DNA of 64,000 bases from Antedon mediterranea (lineage: Eukaryota > Echinodermata > Crinoidea > Comatulida > Antedonidae), in the NCBI RefSeq assembly GCF_964355755.1, contig NC_092673.1, positions 253,001-317,000 of the forward strand. The letters are read 5' to 3'. Below, one piece after another: positions 12,501 to 29,498 of this stretch. Under the pieces are notes generated by a model that was given only the letters and a program-made list of their open reading frames with translations, ran no database searches and was not told where the DNA came from. Position 1 is the first letter of the stretch. Every line of letters starts with the position of its first letter. Both the position numbers and the translations under genes were made by a program.

Positions 12501-13287
12501 TGCTTAACAATCTGCTCTTTGGCTCTTGCAATAGTGCTGCTTAACAATCTGCTCTTTGGTTTACTATGTTACAATGGCTCTTGCAATAGTGCTGCTTAAC
12601 AATCTGCTCTTTGGCTCTTGCAATAGTGCTGCTTAACAATCTGCTCTTTGGCTCTTGCAATAGTGCTGCTTAACAATCTGCTCTTTGGCTCTTGCAATAG
12701 TGCTGCTTAACAATCTGCTCTTTGGTTTACTATGTTTCAGGGTATCTATTGATGCCGGGCTTTATATCACACAGTCAAGGAGACTGGAAAACATGAAAGC
12801 TGGAAGATTTGCCGTCAGTGGGTCAAGAAAGGTTTCTTGTGTGGTATGTATACTCTAGGATGGGATTTCTTATTGTAGTGAAAGTGACTTTAAGAGCAAA
12901 TTTTAAAATGTTGATGCAAAATAATAATTGTTGAAATAACCATGGTGACTTTTCACGTATTCATGTTTTTTTTATAATATGTTATGATATGTACTGTAGT
13001 GTACAGAAAGCACATTTATATTGGACAAATAAATGCTGTTGACAGCACCACATTTATTCATTTTTAAATGTAATGCTAATAAATGCTGTTGACAGCACCA
13101 CATTTATTCATTTTTAAATGTAATGCTAATAAATAATTTTTCTCTTCAGGTTTTCTCAAATTTCCGACGAGTTAGAATCTTTGATATGGAGACGGAGGAA
13201 GACAATGAAGATGAAAGCTGTGATGCAAGTGCACTGGAAGCAACGAGAGAAATTGAAGAAGAAAATAAAGAAAACATATCCGGCTGA
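6585..13287 (+). CDS. ANAPC4: Anaphase-promoting complex subunit 4
   Basis: Scaffold subunit of the APC/C ubiquitin ligase, which drives exit from mitosis. Exons: 6585-6695, 6794-6899, 7118-7343, 7453-7521, 7614-7719, 7867-7977, 8101-8184, 8283-8369, 8544-8728, 8926-9026, 9315-9366, 10200-10302, 10438-10494, 10592-10831, 10980-11074, 11424-11516, 11930-12202, 12741-12843, 13150-13287. They total 2340 nt (779 aa; the human protein is 808). The N terminus has the WD40-type ANAPC4 signature (MKWSPKMDLVALAN, ALAWRPDGKVLAV). The middle helical domain matches well (LLMWGKSCQELQAFLLHEL, HLTELKGMSLW, FKAFFRWLYV, ERVGQYLK). The end keeps RKVSCVVFSNFRRVRIFDME and then an acidic tail. AATAAA lies at 13432. 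Introns hold several repeats, listed separately. Confidence 0.96.
9102..9221. mobile_element. Short inverted-repeat element in ANAPC4 intron
   Basis: A 120-bp unit begins TGTTGATATAAAGTTT and ends with the exact reverse complement AAACTTTATATCAACA. The middle has CGTCAAGAAACTC and a T-tract followed by CAGAACTA. A degraded relative with the same middle and right end lies at 57647-57738 in a GPAM intron, so it is an interspersed MITE-like family. Confidence 0.65.
9379..10095. mobile_element. Foldback-type element with 9-bp target duplication
   Basis: The element starts GGGTGTCTAGAAAACTCAG and ends GTTTTCTAGACACCC. Both ends carry many inverted and direct iterations of CTAGAAAACTCAGATAT. It is flanked by the direct repeat AGTATTAAA (9370-9378 and 10096-10104). 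Size is 717 bp with no transposase. The 9-bp duplication and long iterated ends resemble foldback or Mutator-like non-autonomous elements; the superfamily is inference. The left duplication begins four bases after the exon end at 9366, so the splice donor was kept. Confidence 0.75.
12484..12725. repeat. 37-bp tandem repeat before an ANAPC4 splice acceptor
   Basis: Six copies of a 37-bp unit (GGCTCTTGCAATAGTGCTGC, then TTAACAATCTGCTCTTT) occur as two copies, an 18-bp spacer (GGTTTACTATGTTACAAT), then four copies. The spacer is nearly identical to the real splice acceptor that follows the last copy (GGTTTACTATGTTTCAG, ending at 12740), so the acceptor region was itself duplicated. Confidence 0.9.
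13030..13131. repeat. 50-bp tandem duplication in last ANAPC4 intron
   Basis: Two essentially identical 50-bp units carry AAATGCTGTTGACAGCACCA and then CATTTATTCATTTTTAAATG. They lie just upstream of the last-exon acceptor at 13149. Confidence 0.9.
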
Positions 13288-13683
13288 CACTTAATTTACA
13301 CCTGTCAGTGTCACACTCGTATAATCCATCCTTTCTCTTAATAAGATAAATGTATGTGTTTGAGATGAAAGCCATTACTAACATGAGAACCATTTCTTTG
13401 TGTTCGATGTATAAAATCAAAATGTATTTATAATAAAACTTCATTGATAACTGTTTACAAAATGTGTACAGATTTCCATTTAATGGGTTATATTCCAAAA
13501 AAAATTAATTCTTATTTGTTTAATTTTATTCATTCTATTCTTTTAATCATTATTAGCTTGACGTACATTTCGGTCTAGATAACTTATCATCAACCATTAA
13601 ACATTAACGTTTCATTCTACTAATGTTAACCATTGCTGACCATGTAATTTCCATAATCAGAATCCATGTCACTCCATAGTCTT
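13288..13683. other. Convergent 3' UTRs of ANAPC4 and THAP-PCGF6
   Basis: About 400 bp separate the two stop codons. The top strand has AATAAA at 13432 for ANAPC4. The bottom strand has AATAAA (TTTATT at 13525-13530 on +) for the opposing gene. No further gene is seen. Confidence 0.7.
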
Positions 13684-19168
<5,485 letters not shown>

Positions 19169-19286
19169 GTTGTTGTTGTTTTCTTGTTTGTATAGCGCCG
19201 GCCGTTAGGAGGCGCTATCAACTTTTTGGTTGCTTCAATTCCTTCGATATGGATGGTTGGTTTTCAAGTTATATAAATAAATCATC
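19169..19286. promoter_or_regulatory. Compact divergent promoter, THAP-PCGF6 and HIGD2A
   Basis: Only 118 bp separate the two start codons, which face away from each other. The interval contains GCGCCGGCCG and GGCGCTATC and no TATA box on either side, consistent with a TATA-less housekeeping bidirectional promoter. If both 5' UTRs are encoded here, the promoter must overlap transcribed sequence. The role is inferred from geometry. Confidence 0.6.
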
Positions 19287-19992
19287 ATGTCGTCGCCGAG
19301 TGTTAAAAAACCGGGTGAAAATAATGAATTTCGATACATTAATCAGCAACCACAGATGCCACCAGAGTTGTTTGATTGGGAACCAGTTCAACCCGAAGGT
19401 TTTAAAGAAAAATTTGTTAAAAAAGTTAAAGAAAACCCATTTGTACCAATCGGTAAGTTCTAGGCCCATCCATGATGATTAGTTAGTTAGCTGCAGGTAC
19501 CACCACCAGAGCAAAAAAGAGTGACTGGGCTGCTGCTGGTGTGAAGTGCGTCCTTTGAGTTATCGTCAGACAAGAAGCCGATACAACATTCTTAGTTATT
19601 TGGCAGTTGTCTTATTATAGGCCTTCTAGATATTTTGTTTTAGCTATAGCTATTAATTATGACGATTTTCAAATATTATATTAAGATTAAATACATTACA
19701 AATACATCATATATGCCTATTTAATAGACCTAAAAAAGTGAATTTAGGCATTGTATTTGTATTCTCACCATACATTGACGTTTCTCTAACTATTCTGTAA
19801 CATTTTAATTCTTTGATAGGATGCGGTGCTACTATTATTGCCCTTACCCTTGGATTAGTGCAGTTCAGAAAAGGTCAAACAAGGAACTCGCAACTAATGA
19901 TGCGATTCCGTGTAGGTGCACAGGCATTTACAATTGGAGCTGTATTAGTTGGTGTTGCACTTCAAGCTTCTAAGGGAGTCAAGAGGACTTAA
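19287..19992 (+). CDS. HIGD2A: HIG1 domain family member 2A
   Basis: Inner mitochondrial membrane protein that assists respiratory supercomplex and cytochrome c oxidase assembly. Two exons, 19287-19452 and 19820-19992, give 112 aa (human 106). The conserved core is clear: FKEKFVKKVKENPFVPIGCG, then a hydrophobic helix (ATIIALTLGLVQF), the RNSQLMMRFRVGAQ hairpin typical of the family, and a second helix (FTIGAVLVGVALQA). Both membrane segments are encoded by exon 2, and the intron interrupts the Gly of PIGCG. AATAAA is at 20542. The gene lies next to ARL10 as in human 5q35. Confidence 0.95.
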
Positions 19993-21427
19993 ATGTCTAC
20001 TGCATGTTGGGAATGCTTTGATTGTCAACTTTATGATTGAACTCATGGAAGAAACTTGAAAGTAATTGGTACATTGCCATCAGAATGAACAGCAGATTAT
20101 ACAGACATTCTGCTACAATCTATGGATATTCATTTTTTCTCCCAATAATATTGGAATTTTACAAATAACAAGTGGTGTTAGTGGCCTGTCAATCAGTGGT
20201 GGTGAACTGGAGCCAATCAAGGTTTTCTCTTCTGCCATGCATGACTTTACCTAGATGAGAACATAATTATGTCTTTAATTAAGTCTAGTTATGAATAGTC
20301 TTGACTTCATTTGAATATCATTTGCAAATATAGGTTTATAGGCTTCTACTAGAACACTATGTTAAGATAAAGTTCACTTTAGTAAACTTCCTTTTGACTT
20401 TAATAAGCAGAATACAGTATTATTAGTGAGTCAATTTATTGTGAGATGTGAGTGTATAGATGGTACTGTATAAACAAATTATCTTTTAGCAGAATTTTAT
20501 TTACTAAATTTAAAGTTTGTGATGTTAGGTAATACAGTATTAATAAAGACTGATATATTGGAATAAGTGTTATGTTTTTTTAAATTTCATAACTTCATCA
20601 ATCACTACACACAATTGAATGCTGTACCAACAAATACTTTAATACAGTAACAAAACTGATGAATGACTTATTACAGATATTAAATACATATTATAAATAG
20701 TATTTTTGATAAGATCTAAGATATTGTATTTACACTAATTTTTACCAACACTACTAAATTCATTCAAGCAAGTGACTTGATTCAAGGAACACACAAATGC
20801 CTTTTTAAAAACATACAGTAGTAATAAAGTACAGCACATTATAGTTTAACTGTGCAACGCAACACAACACAAACAAAATTGATATTTCTACAAATCTTGA
20901 TATTTAACTGCAATATAGTTTTAGCAGAAAAAATCATGACATTAAACTTTTTTTGTTGTTGGACAGTATACAGTATTACATAAAACATGATTTCAATGCA
21001 TGATGGAAAAACCAATAAAGTTTTAAATTATGAATACATATGGCACAAGTACAATCTATTTGCATTATTAAGAGCTAATTGTAAACAAAACTGTATACAG
21101 ATAATATTTGTTACGTTTTTATTTTGTGCAGTACATGTTTGGTATCAGAATGGCAACACTGTTCACCAATGAATACAGTAGAACCCCTAAAGAGGACACA
21201 TTTGGTACCCAACAAAGTGCCCTCTGGATATAGGTAGTTGGCTGTATGTTAAAACAATTCTACTCATTCGTTTCAGAAGTGTCCTCTTAATAAGAGTGAT
21301 GCCTTGAATAAAGGTGTCGCAAAGGAGGCGTAATAATGTATTGATTTGCTGTTTTTTTAGGCTTAACATGAATGCGTTTCCAGTCCCAGAATACATCAAT
21401 TACATACAGTATATCTATATTTTTCAT
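19993..21427. other. Convergent 3' flank of HIGD2A and ARL10-like gene
   Basis: The stretch holds the 3' UTR of HIGD2A (poly(A) signal at 20542) and the downstream side of the bottom-strand GTPase gene (TTTATT near 21118 is a candidate signal for it). No exon of NOP16, which sits between these genes in human, was recognised here. Confidence 0.55.
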
Positions 21428-22818
21428 TCACATAGTTGGTAGAGTTTCCATTAATTCTTTTACTCTACTCACTCCCTTTATTTCACCACCAACTGGCACT
21501 TGCGTCTCTATCAGATAAATTGCTCGATTTTCTGGTCCCACTTCAAGTTTAGTCTGAAGGTCATTTACAGATAACGCACCTTCTTTGTCCTAAAAAGAAA
21601 ATTTTGTAAACGTTTCAAATTTGAATTTAAATTCAGTGGTTTTAAACTGTGTAATCTAAGTATGAGAATGCAACACATGATTTATACCATGATATACTGT
21701 ACCTGTTTGTTAGCTACTAGTATCAATGGTACATTCTTTAGTCTGTTATCAGCTACTAATTTGTCCAACTCTGTTTTTGCTTCACCTAACCTATTTTTAT
21801 CAGAAGCATCAACAACAAATACAAGCACTTGCGTTCCCTCAATAAAGTTTGACCAGTATGATCGTACATTCTCAGTCCCTCCAACTGCAAAACAAAACAA
21901 ATTATATATTACATAAATATTCCAGCTTAAACTTAGACAAATATAAGAGACATATTTTAATAACTAAAAAAAGGAAAAAATTTCATTTTTATCTTCAAAC
22001 TGACTTTTAACACTGTACAGTAATTCAATGTGGAAATATTTGGAACCACAAACCTTCCCAGATATTTAGAGTGTTTGTGTCAGTCTGAACACACATTACA
22101 TTGAAGCCTTCCGTTGGTTTGGTATCATCTGGAGGTTGTAAGCTGTTTAGACAACCCAATAATGTGCTTTTTCCTGCTCCATCTAAACCAAGAACAAGTA
22201 TCCTTTTTTCGCCTTCTTCTACACCTCCCTGCAAAGAAAATTGAGTGCCACTTCAATCACATAGCAATATACTCCTATTTCACTCAGAGCGAGAGCATTC
22301 ATTATTCATTTTAACTGTATGTTTATAATCAGAACAGGGTCCAGGCAAATGTAGCCTATAATACTTAATAAAAAATAATAGTAATACTGTACTCCCTCCG
22401 GATCCCTAGCAGATAACGGCAAAATGCCACTGAACACGTTCTCAAATTTAGCGGTGAACTTATTAGTCGACTTAGCGCATGCGCATATCATCAAAATTAC
22501 AGCATTAACGCTATCATTCGACAATATACAATACTGTGGACGTGCAAATTGAACAGTCCCTAATGTACGTCCTCCGATTTTGTCGATATGACATGCAGAG
22601 CACTAGGCCTAGCCGCCGGGGTGTTTTGTTGGGTTTAATAAAAAGTATACTTCATCATTGTTGATTGATTCCATATCAATTCCTCCTGAAGACAGGTTTC
22701 TGCGTCTTTGAATTTCAAACACTCTATATGTTGCTCCAGCTACTAAAGCTCCTGTGCCTAAAATTACAGCGGTTTTACGAAAGAAACTTAGATCTCGAAA
22801 CCAAGAACTGAAAGCCAT
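21428..22818 (-). CDS. ARL10: ADP-ribosylation factor-like GTPase, ARL10-like
   Basis: Exons in transcript order: 22818-22651, 22228-22054, 21884-21703, 21589-21428, totalling 687 nt (228 aa). The N terminus has a membrane-anchor-like helix (TAVILGTGALVAGATY, about residues 16-31) followed by basic residues instead of an ARF myristoylation Gly. The G domain shows the P-loop GLDGAGKST, G3 as WEVGGTEN (ARFs have WDVGG; human ARL10 has EIGG), LVFVVDASD and the G4 motif ANKQD. The sequence RSYW...VLVFVVD resembles ARL10 more than ARF or ARL1-8. The frame after the donor at 22650 stays open for another 14 codons, so intron 1 is defined by the phase match to exon 2. Substrates and effectors are unknown. 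Confidence 0.85.
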
Positions 22819-24279
22819 TTTATTTTATATTTATCAATATTGGAATACTCCCCTCTATTGTTCGAATATGTATGATAATGATATCATTAATCGATAGAGG
22901 GGGTTTAGCATGTTTTCTCATCATGTATGAATGCCGGATCTAAAAACATCGCTTGATTGATTGCAATAAAGTTTCATAATTTTCAATTCAAATCTAGAGC
23001 TGTGATAGACACACCCTGTCTGATCTTACAGAAGTATTGTCGATCCCCAAAAATATTTAAAAAAATGAATATTGATAAAATCAGACTTTGTATGATCCAT
23101 TTTTGTATTAGTTTTAATAAGTTTCACTTAATTTCCCGTAGAAAAAAAACGAACAAAAATAATTACTTCACTTGTAAAAAGACAAAATAAATGGTTAAAT
23201 GGCGAAAAAAACCATTGTCCAATTTGTTGTAATAACTATTAAACTTACTAATAAATATGTTTTAAGAATATATTTTCAGATGAAATAGGAGGGATCCATT
23301 AGAGATATATCTCTATGGAGGGATAGACTACCTATTAGCAGGTAACAACCTAATATGAAAGAAAATATTTTAATTTACTTTATATTATATAGTATGTATA
23401 CTTTTCTGAAAAAAAAAACTTACGCAACATTTCACTACTTTTGTATTCCTTCTTCGTCCCCCTTTGAAAGCCGTTTGGGCACAAACTTTTGACAGTGCAG
23501 TAGTTTTAGTAGTACAGTACAACTAACTAAAAATGAGTCAAGCCGAGCGAGAGGGCAGCATTAAAGTCGAGCGATGATGAGACGTTGTAATTTTCTAACT
23601 ACGGTTTTTGTTGAGAATGTAAAACATTAAATAGTTACGGTATAATAATTCATAATTATGGTTAGAATCTGCTGTAGGTATCAACAATATTATAATAATT
23701 TGTACAGGTAGTGACTGTCTATAAAATGCACTTTCAGCTAGGCTAGGCCTACAGTAGTTACATCTAGGCCTAGTAGTAGGCTAGTACGTAGTAGGCCTAG
23801 GAGGCCCTAGTTCTGTACATCCTGCCAATTTAGCCTTTTTTTAGTCATCAGAGACTAGCTGAGCGTACTGAGGGTTTAGGCCTAGCCTTATCTTATATTA
23901 TTAGTATAGTATATATTAGGTATATACTTTCTCCAAAAAGGAACCACATTTTGAAGACGTCTTATGACCAGGTTGTTGTTACCTTGAGTAATTACTAAAT
24001 TAAAATATTATTTTATATTAATTATTTATTAATAAAATATTGTTGAAAGTTTTATAGATACATTAAATTGAATTAGGGTCTACTCTAGGCCAAGACCTAT
24101 ATAATGTTTTTTATGTCTATGTTTGAATAACAAAAGTAGTTGAGTAAGTCTACACATGGAGTTACCTCCATGGTCTAAACCATTAGATAATCATTTATTT
24201 ATTAATATTATATTCATTTAATTTCTTAAAACTAGTAGTAATGACTCATCACCATTATGAAGCAGTAGGAAGTTAAAAG
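22819..24279. other. Intergenic between ARL10-like and KIAA1191-like genes
   Basis: No exon was recognised. Small inverted repeats occur: CCCCTCTATTG near 22851 against CGATAGAGGGG near 22895, in the ARL10-like upstream region, and AGAGATATATCTCT near 23300. A run of AGGCCTA-type words lies at 23740-23880. Promoters of both divergent genes presumably lie here, but no TATA box stands out. Confidence 0.5.
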
Positions 24280-26905
24280 ATGGACCAGAAGAGAATAAAA
24301 TCACCGGTGTTGAGAATACCCCTTCGTCCAGAACGTTATGAATGGGAGGAGATAAGTAACTCTCCACCACCATCAACCCAAAACATTTTAAAACTGTTTG
24401 ATACCAACACCCTTGTCCGAGATCATCCAAGGAAGTACAAACTCCTGCTTGCTCAAGATGAAGGAAGTGAGCAGGCCATACCACAGACTTTAGAAGAGAG
24501 ACGACCAAGAAGCAGCTCGACCAAACTTATCACCAGTAGTCCTTCAGAATCAGTCAGGAAGAACAAGTCTTTGGTTGATTTAAAAACTTTCTTTCAACAC
24601 AACAGTGATGCACATGTGAAAGGGTATTCACACCACGAGGCTCTGTCAGATGCAGATGCTGGCATAGCTAAGTTGACTCTTGACACAGATGAGCAGAATT
24701 TAGAATCAACTAACTTGTCAGCAATTGCTCAGAAATATGCTGGTTTCCCACAAACTACAGAACCTGATGGTCAAGGTATCTATGTTTTAAAGACTTTCCA
24801 TTTTCCTAATTGTGCAACATGTGCATCTGGTTCTGTATATCACAAAAAGGAAAATGTGATTGCATAATAATTTAATATAAATATATGTCCTTGAAAAACC
24901 ATGTAAAATGTGAGTACATTATCATTACTGTAGGCTTACATAAATGTAATGCAAAATGTGAGTACATTATCATTACTGTAGGCTTACATAAATGTGAGTA
25001 CATTATCATTACTGTAGGCTTACATAAATGTGAGTACATTATCATCACTGTAGGCTTACATAAATGTAATACAAAATCTAAAGCAGTACAATGCACGATA
25101 ACAATTAATCAAACACTGAGAATTTTGTTATATAATCTGTGGATTATGTTACTTTTAATGATAATTCCTCACTTCATTCAACACCCGCTAAATGCCATTA
25201 TATAAGCAAAGCAATTATAATAATATTGTAACATAATACGTGGTCGGTCAAGATAACTTTAAGTGACCACCACAAAATATATAGAGTGAGACTTTTAACT
25301 GTAATAACATTTTGTTATCTTGGTTTTTTACTTTTTTTAAATAAAAATTCATTATTTGATCTGGTTTGTCAAAAAGTACTGTACCTCAATTAAAGACTTA
25401 AAATATATAATAATTTATTTATCATTGTTTTTATTTAAATAGAAAGAAGATTTTCATTTGGCATTCCACAGAAACTAGAACATCAACAAGGTAGGTCAAT
25501 TTTAGGACATTCTTAATGGTTAGCCTGCCCTCTATCAACACTCATTCATCCATCATTGTTACTATGTATTAATTGTATTACATAATGATAAGTTTTTACA
25601 ATTTTACCCCTACAGCCGAATTCGTTTTAACTACTAATTATGCATTCTGAAATTGTTTTAATTCTGCAAAGTCCGAATCAGACATTTTAGATGTCAAGCC
25701 TCGAGAGAGTACAATATATATAAATTAAGTCTATGTATAGCATATTAGTGCTATTTTTTACATTATAAAATGAATTTTTGAACTTTAGAAATCAGTTGAA
25801 TATGTTCATGTCTAAAATGGTCATCTTTTTACCAAAGTCTTCACTCACCAAATTTTAATTTGTTTTTAATTACTAAATGATATTTGGTGTATCTGCCTTC
25901 TGGGACTGTTCCTACGCAATCAGCAATACGCTATTTTATTCCAATTAATAAGTAAGCTTATACTACAATCATTACTTTTGTATTTCTGTAATCCCCTCTA
26001 TACCCTATGGGTACAATTGTCTTTAACACCAGAAATCTGAAACACCAGATGAAACGCAATTTTTTGATGAGTTCCAAAGATATTGAGGGGGTGTTTAAGA
26101 TGTTTCTTACAACAAATTTGATATAGTATCTTTTTAATATCAACATTTTTTTTCATAGAATGTTAATTTTACAAAATATAATATACACAAATTTCTATAG
26201 TCAGGTTTTGTATTGTATCAATTTGAAAAATACCAGATTGTTTAAATTGGCCCCATATTTACACTGTATTCATAATATTTGGAACCGTTTACCTGAAAAC
26301 ATAAAGTGTGAAACTAAAATCGGAAAATTTAAAAAGGAAATACAACAACTATTAATAAATAAATACTCACTCATGTAGAGTTCACTTTTGTTACTTTTAC
26401 TTTTTATTTCTATTTGTACTTTTATTGTTTTATTTGCTAATTAGATATCTGTATTATAGGGTAATGCGTTTAAGAGCTTCGGCTCATTGCATACCCGTCT
26501 TGTATCAAATAAGTTTATAGAAATATTCTTGTGAAAGAAATACTGTATAAATATATTTTTTGTTGATACAAATAAATGGTACGTATATAGTACCGCGAAT
26601 GATTGACTTAATAGTTTAGTGATAAACATTTCCCTTTTATTAAATAGATCGAAGAGTTTCTATGGATGACTCTATCCTTAGGAAAGGTGAACATTCTGAC
26701 GAGAGCAACAAGACTTCATCAATGCCCTCAACATCTGCTAATGTGCAAAAAGTGTGAGTAATAATTATATGTTGTTTATTTATTACTCTTAAAAATACAA
26801 CATCCCTGTCCATGTGGTCCCATTCCCAAAACACACCACCACTATGTAAAAGGATTTAATTAACACATACTCTCTACGTTGTGTCAATAATGCCTTCTTG
26901 CATTT

Positions 26906-26948
<43 letters not shown>

Positions 26949-27480
26949 TGTACAACAACAACTCTTTTTTTTTGTCATCTGTACAATGATTTCTTAGACT
27001 AAGCTTCTTTATTTGCTATGGATATATTATGTAATCATGGTATTCCAAAATAAAAAGATGAATGAATTATAATTTTCTTACACATGGTGTATGGTTGTAG
27101 CCATAAAAATGATCGGTATTATTTGTCAACATGCTAAATGCGCTATAAAAAATGGTGGATATTAACCATAGGAACTAATTAACAAATTTTGTTTGATGAC
27201 AAAATTGTTTGTTTACAGTGATACACAATGTGAATCAGATGACATGATGCCTGTATCGATCCAACCACAGCCTCGGCGTTTTTTAGGAATTGGAGCTTAT
27301 TTTAAGCCACTTCCAGAAACGTTGTTGGTCCCAAAAGACAATATTAAAACATCCCATCTCACAGAAGAGATAAACAAGCGAGGAATAACTGCTGCAAGGA
27401 AAAGCAGTGATGTTACAGACTGTAAAAAAAAAGTACCAACACAAGCAGAAATGAATATGTGGGCCCCCTCAGGATTGTGA
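24280..27480 (+). CDS. KIAA1191-like protein (putative)
   Basis: Four exons, 24280-24775, 25443-25490, 26648-26753 and 27219-27480, give 912 nt with matching phases: 303 aa, against about 305 in human KIAA1191 (p60MONOX). The sequence is mostly disordered and Ser/Pro-rich. Suggestive matches to KIAA1191 are SPPPS near the start, a downstream RKYKLLLAQDEG, and the C terminus MNMWAPSGL (human LNVLTPTGF). The strongest argument is position: HIGD2A, ARL10 and KIAA1191 are neighbours in human 5q35. Sequence similarity alone is weak, so the name is a hypothesis; the gene model itself is solid. Phosphorylation-type motifs RRFSF and RRVSM sit in exons 2 and 3. Confidence 0.7.
24905..25063. repeat. 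36-bp tandem repeat, four copies
   Basis: The unit is AATGTGAGTACATTATCATT then ACTGTAGGCTTACATA. The first two copies are separated by a 10-bp insertion. It lies in intron 1 of the KIAA1191-like gene. The open frames reading through it on both strands are artefacts of the repeat. Confidence 0.9.
26160..26378 (+). pseudogene. 3' relic of a non-LTR retrotransposon ORF
   Basis: The 72-codon frame ends in IWNRLPENIK ... GKFKKEIQQLL, the typical C-terminal tail of LINE-type reverse transcriptase proteins (W-N-x-L-P, then F-K-x-x-L/I). Nothing upstream keeps the reverse transcriptase core, so this is a 5'-truncated, decayed copy inside an intron of the KIAA1191-like gene. Confidence 0.55.
26911..26946. 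repeat. (TA)n microsatellite
   Basis: An uninterrupted TA dinucleotide run of about 18 units in an intron of the KIAA1191-like gene. Confidence 0.95.
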
Positions 27481-29459
27481 TTCGGCTAGTTTCAATCATT
27501 AAACCATTACTACGTCATCACAAGGAGCAGGCTGATGACCCCAGCCTAATGACCCCAGGCATTTCCCCGCCAACATTAGTCCTCTGGGCCGCAAAGAAAA
27601 TGATGATTTGACTCATAAACCAAACAAATTTGGTGCTCGCTTCAGTTTGTTTCATTGTCATGAATATTTCAAAGATCCAATTTAAATCCCTACACTTCGT
27701 AGACCAAGTGTAGTAGTTTGATTAAAACTGCTCTTTCCAAACAGTGTGTGGTGATTTTTTTTTAAATGAATTTACTTCACATTGGACTACTGTATCTCTA
27801 TATATTAGGCCTATATATAATTACTCACACACTGAGAATTTTAGCAAACTGTATTGACAATTTGTGGACAGAATCTTAATGTAATATTTTAATTGTTCAA
27901 GTTTATTTTAAACAAATTATAAATTAGCCCTCATGTCGTGTATACACGTTTCATCCGTCGCTGTGCTATAGTTTATTTGTGTAGGCCTGAGCCTGTATCA
28001 ACCTCGCTGATATTAGTGTTACTAGACCCGTGCAATAGTACATTGCTATGATTAAGTACTTTGTATTGGTTAAGCTAGGATGAATGCATTCAATATGGCC
28101 GTGATCCGTTTGACGGCCCAAGTAGAACGGATTCGGAAAGGGTCTATTGTCAGACTGTGCTGGTGCAATTCATTGCGTGGTTTTAAATCGTGTTTGTGAA
28201 CAGCGAATTTTAGAAATATATTTATATTATTAAGTAAAAAGCAGCATAAATAAAAAATAAAATACTGTATACATATTATTAATAACCGAGTCTAAAAAGT
28301 CTTTAAAAGTTTTATGATTTAAAATGTTCGCGTTGTATTTTAAAATGTATAACGCTAATGTAATGTAATTAGCTTTCATATATAAACTCGATATCGGTTG
28401 CATGTAATTATATTTTGTTGTACTTTAACAATATGATTATATGATAATCTGCTATACGCGTTTTATGCTTTCCTAAAAACTGTTGTCGTTGTTCCGTGGT
28501 TGTCGCAAATTGTACTGCACAACAACAACAAATATATATTTTATGAGTTGTATGTTGTATATGTTCTGATCAATTATTAAAGTTAATAATACAATGATAT
28601 ATAAAATGTGTGAAATTTGCCAATTTCTATTTATGTTGAGAGTTCCTTTGATTAAGCTGAACTTGTGTTATAACGTGGTGATACACCGTGTTCGGAAGGT
28701 GATTTAATCAGTTTGCACAGCCTACATTATGCACGTATTACGTAAAGAAGTGTGCAAGTTTTATTTAAAATTTCCCAAACCATTGAAATCAAACGTCGCC
28801 GTTTATGATTTGTTTTGTTTTACCAGACACACGCATGGCGCAATATGTACACGTCACTTTGACGTCAGAATACACACATTCATACATGACGTAAACCAGC
28901 GTTTGAATTTGTATTTAATAACTCAATTATTAACAACTACTTAGGCTCTATTTACATTGATGTTCAAAAGAATTGTTATTTTTCTCCGAACGACATTGAA
29001 CATTTAAAATGTGTACAGTTCACCTAATCTAACGTCTTAACATTTTAATTTCATCATAAATGAAATAAAAACAACAATATAGCCTAAGTGGGGTAAAAAG
29101 AATGGGATTTGATTAGTGTGGTTACGTCACGAAACGTTGTCACCAAGAAACACAAAACTGCCTCCACGCGTTTGGTGTTTGCTCGGTCGTGTGGTGTCAA
29201 GTATACGCACATATTTAGCTTGCGACAACAATGTTATTTTATCTCATACGAACGTAACAGTTTTGTCAATAATTTACGCAAATACTACTCAATGTGTACG
29301 AATGTAAAGACTGCGTCCATGTCTGAAATGTTATACCGGACCTGGAACCAACCTCATCTACCGCAGACAATAACGAGGTGACGTAACGGTGGTGATTATC
29401 TCATTAATATTTGGAATTAACCAAAATGTCAATAAACCAATGTGTGCTTCGCGTAAAAG

Positions 29460-29498
29460 GGTCGACCAATGGAGAAATATATTTCTCCATGGTCGACC
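29460..29498. repeat. 39-bp near-perfect palindrome
   Basis: The arms are GGTCGACCAATGGAGAAATA and TATTTCTCCATGGTCGACC. They are complementary apart from one extra A in the left arm, and there is no loop. It could form a cruciform or be a minimal foldback element. Confidence 0.85.

Noticed and set aside
24872-25205. Open frames on both strands over repeated HKCEYIIITVGL-type units
   Set aside because: Produced by the 36-bp tandem repeat, whose length is a multiple of three and therefore stays open.
28729-29381. Open frames at 28.7-29.4 kb as exons
   Set aside because: No domain, no consistent splice partners, and composition like random AT-rich sequence.
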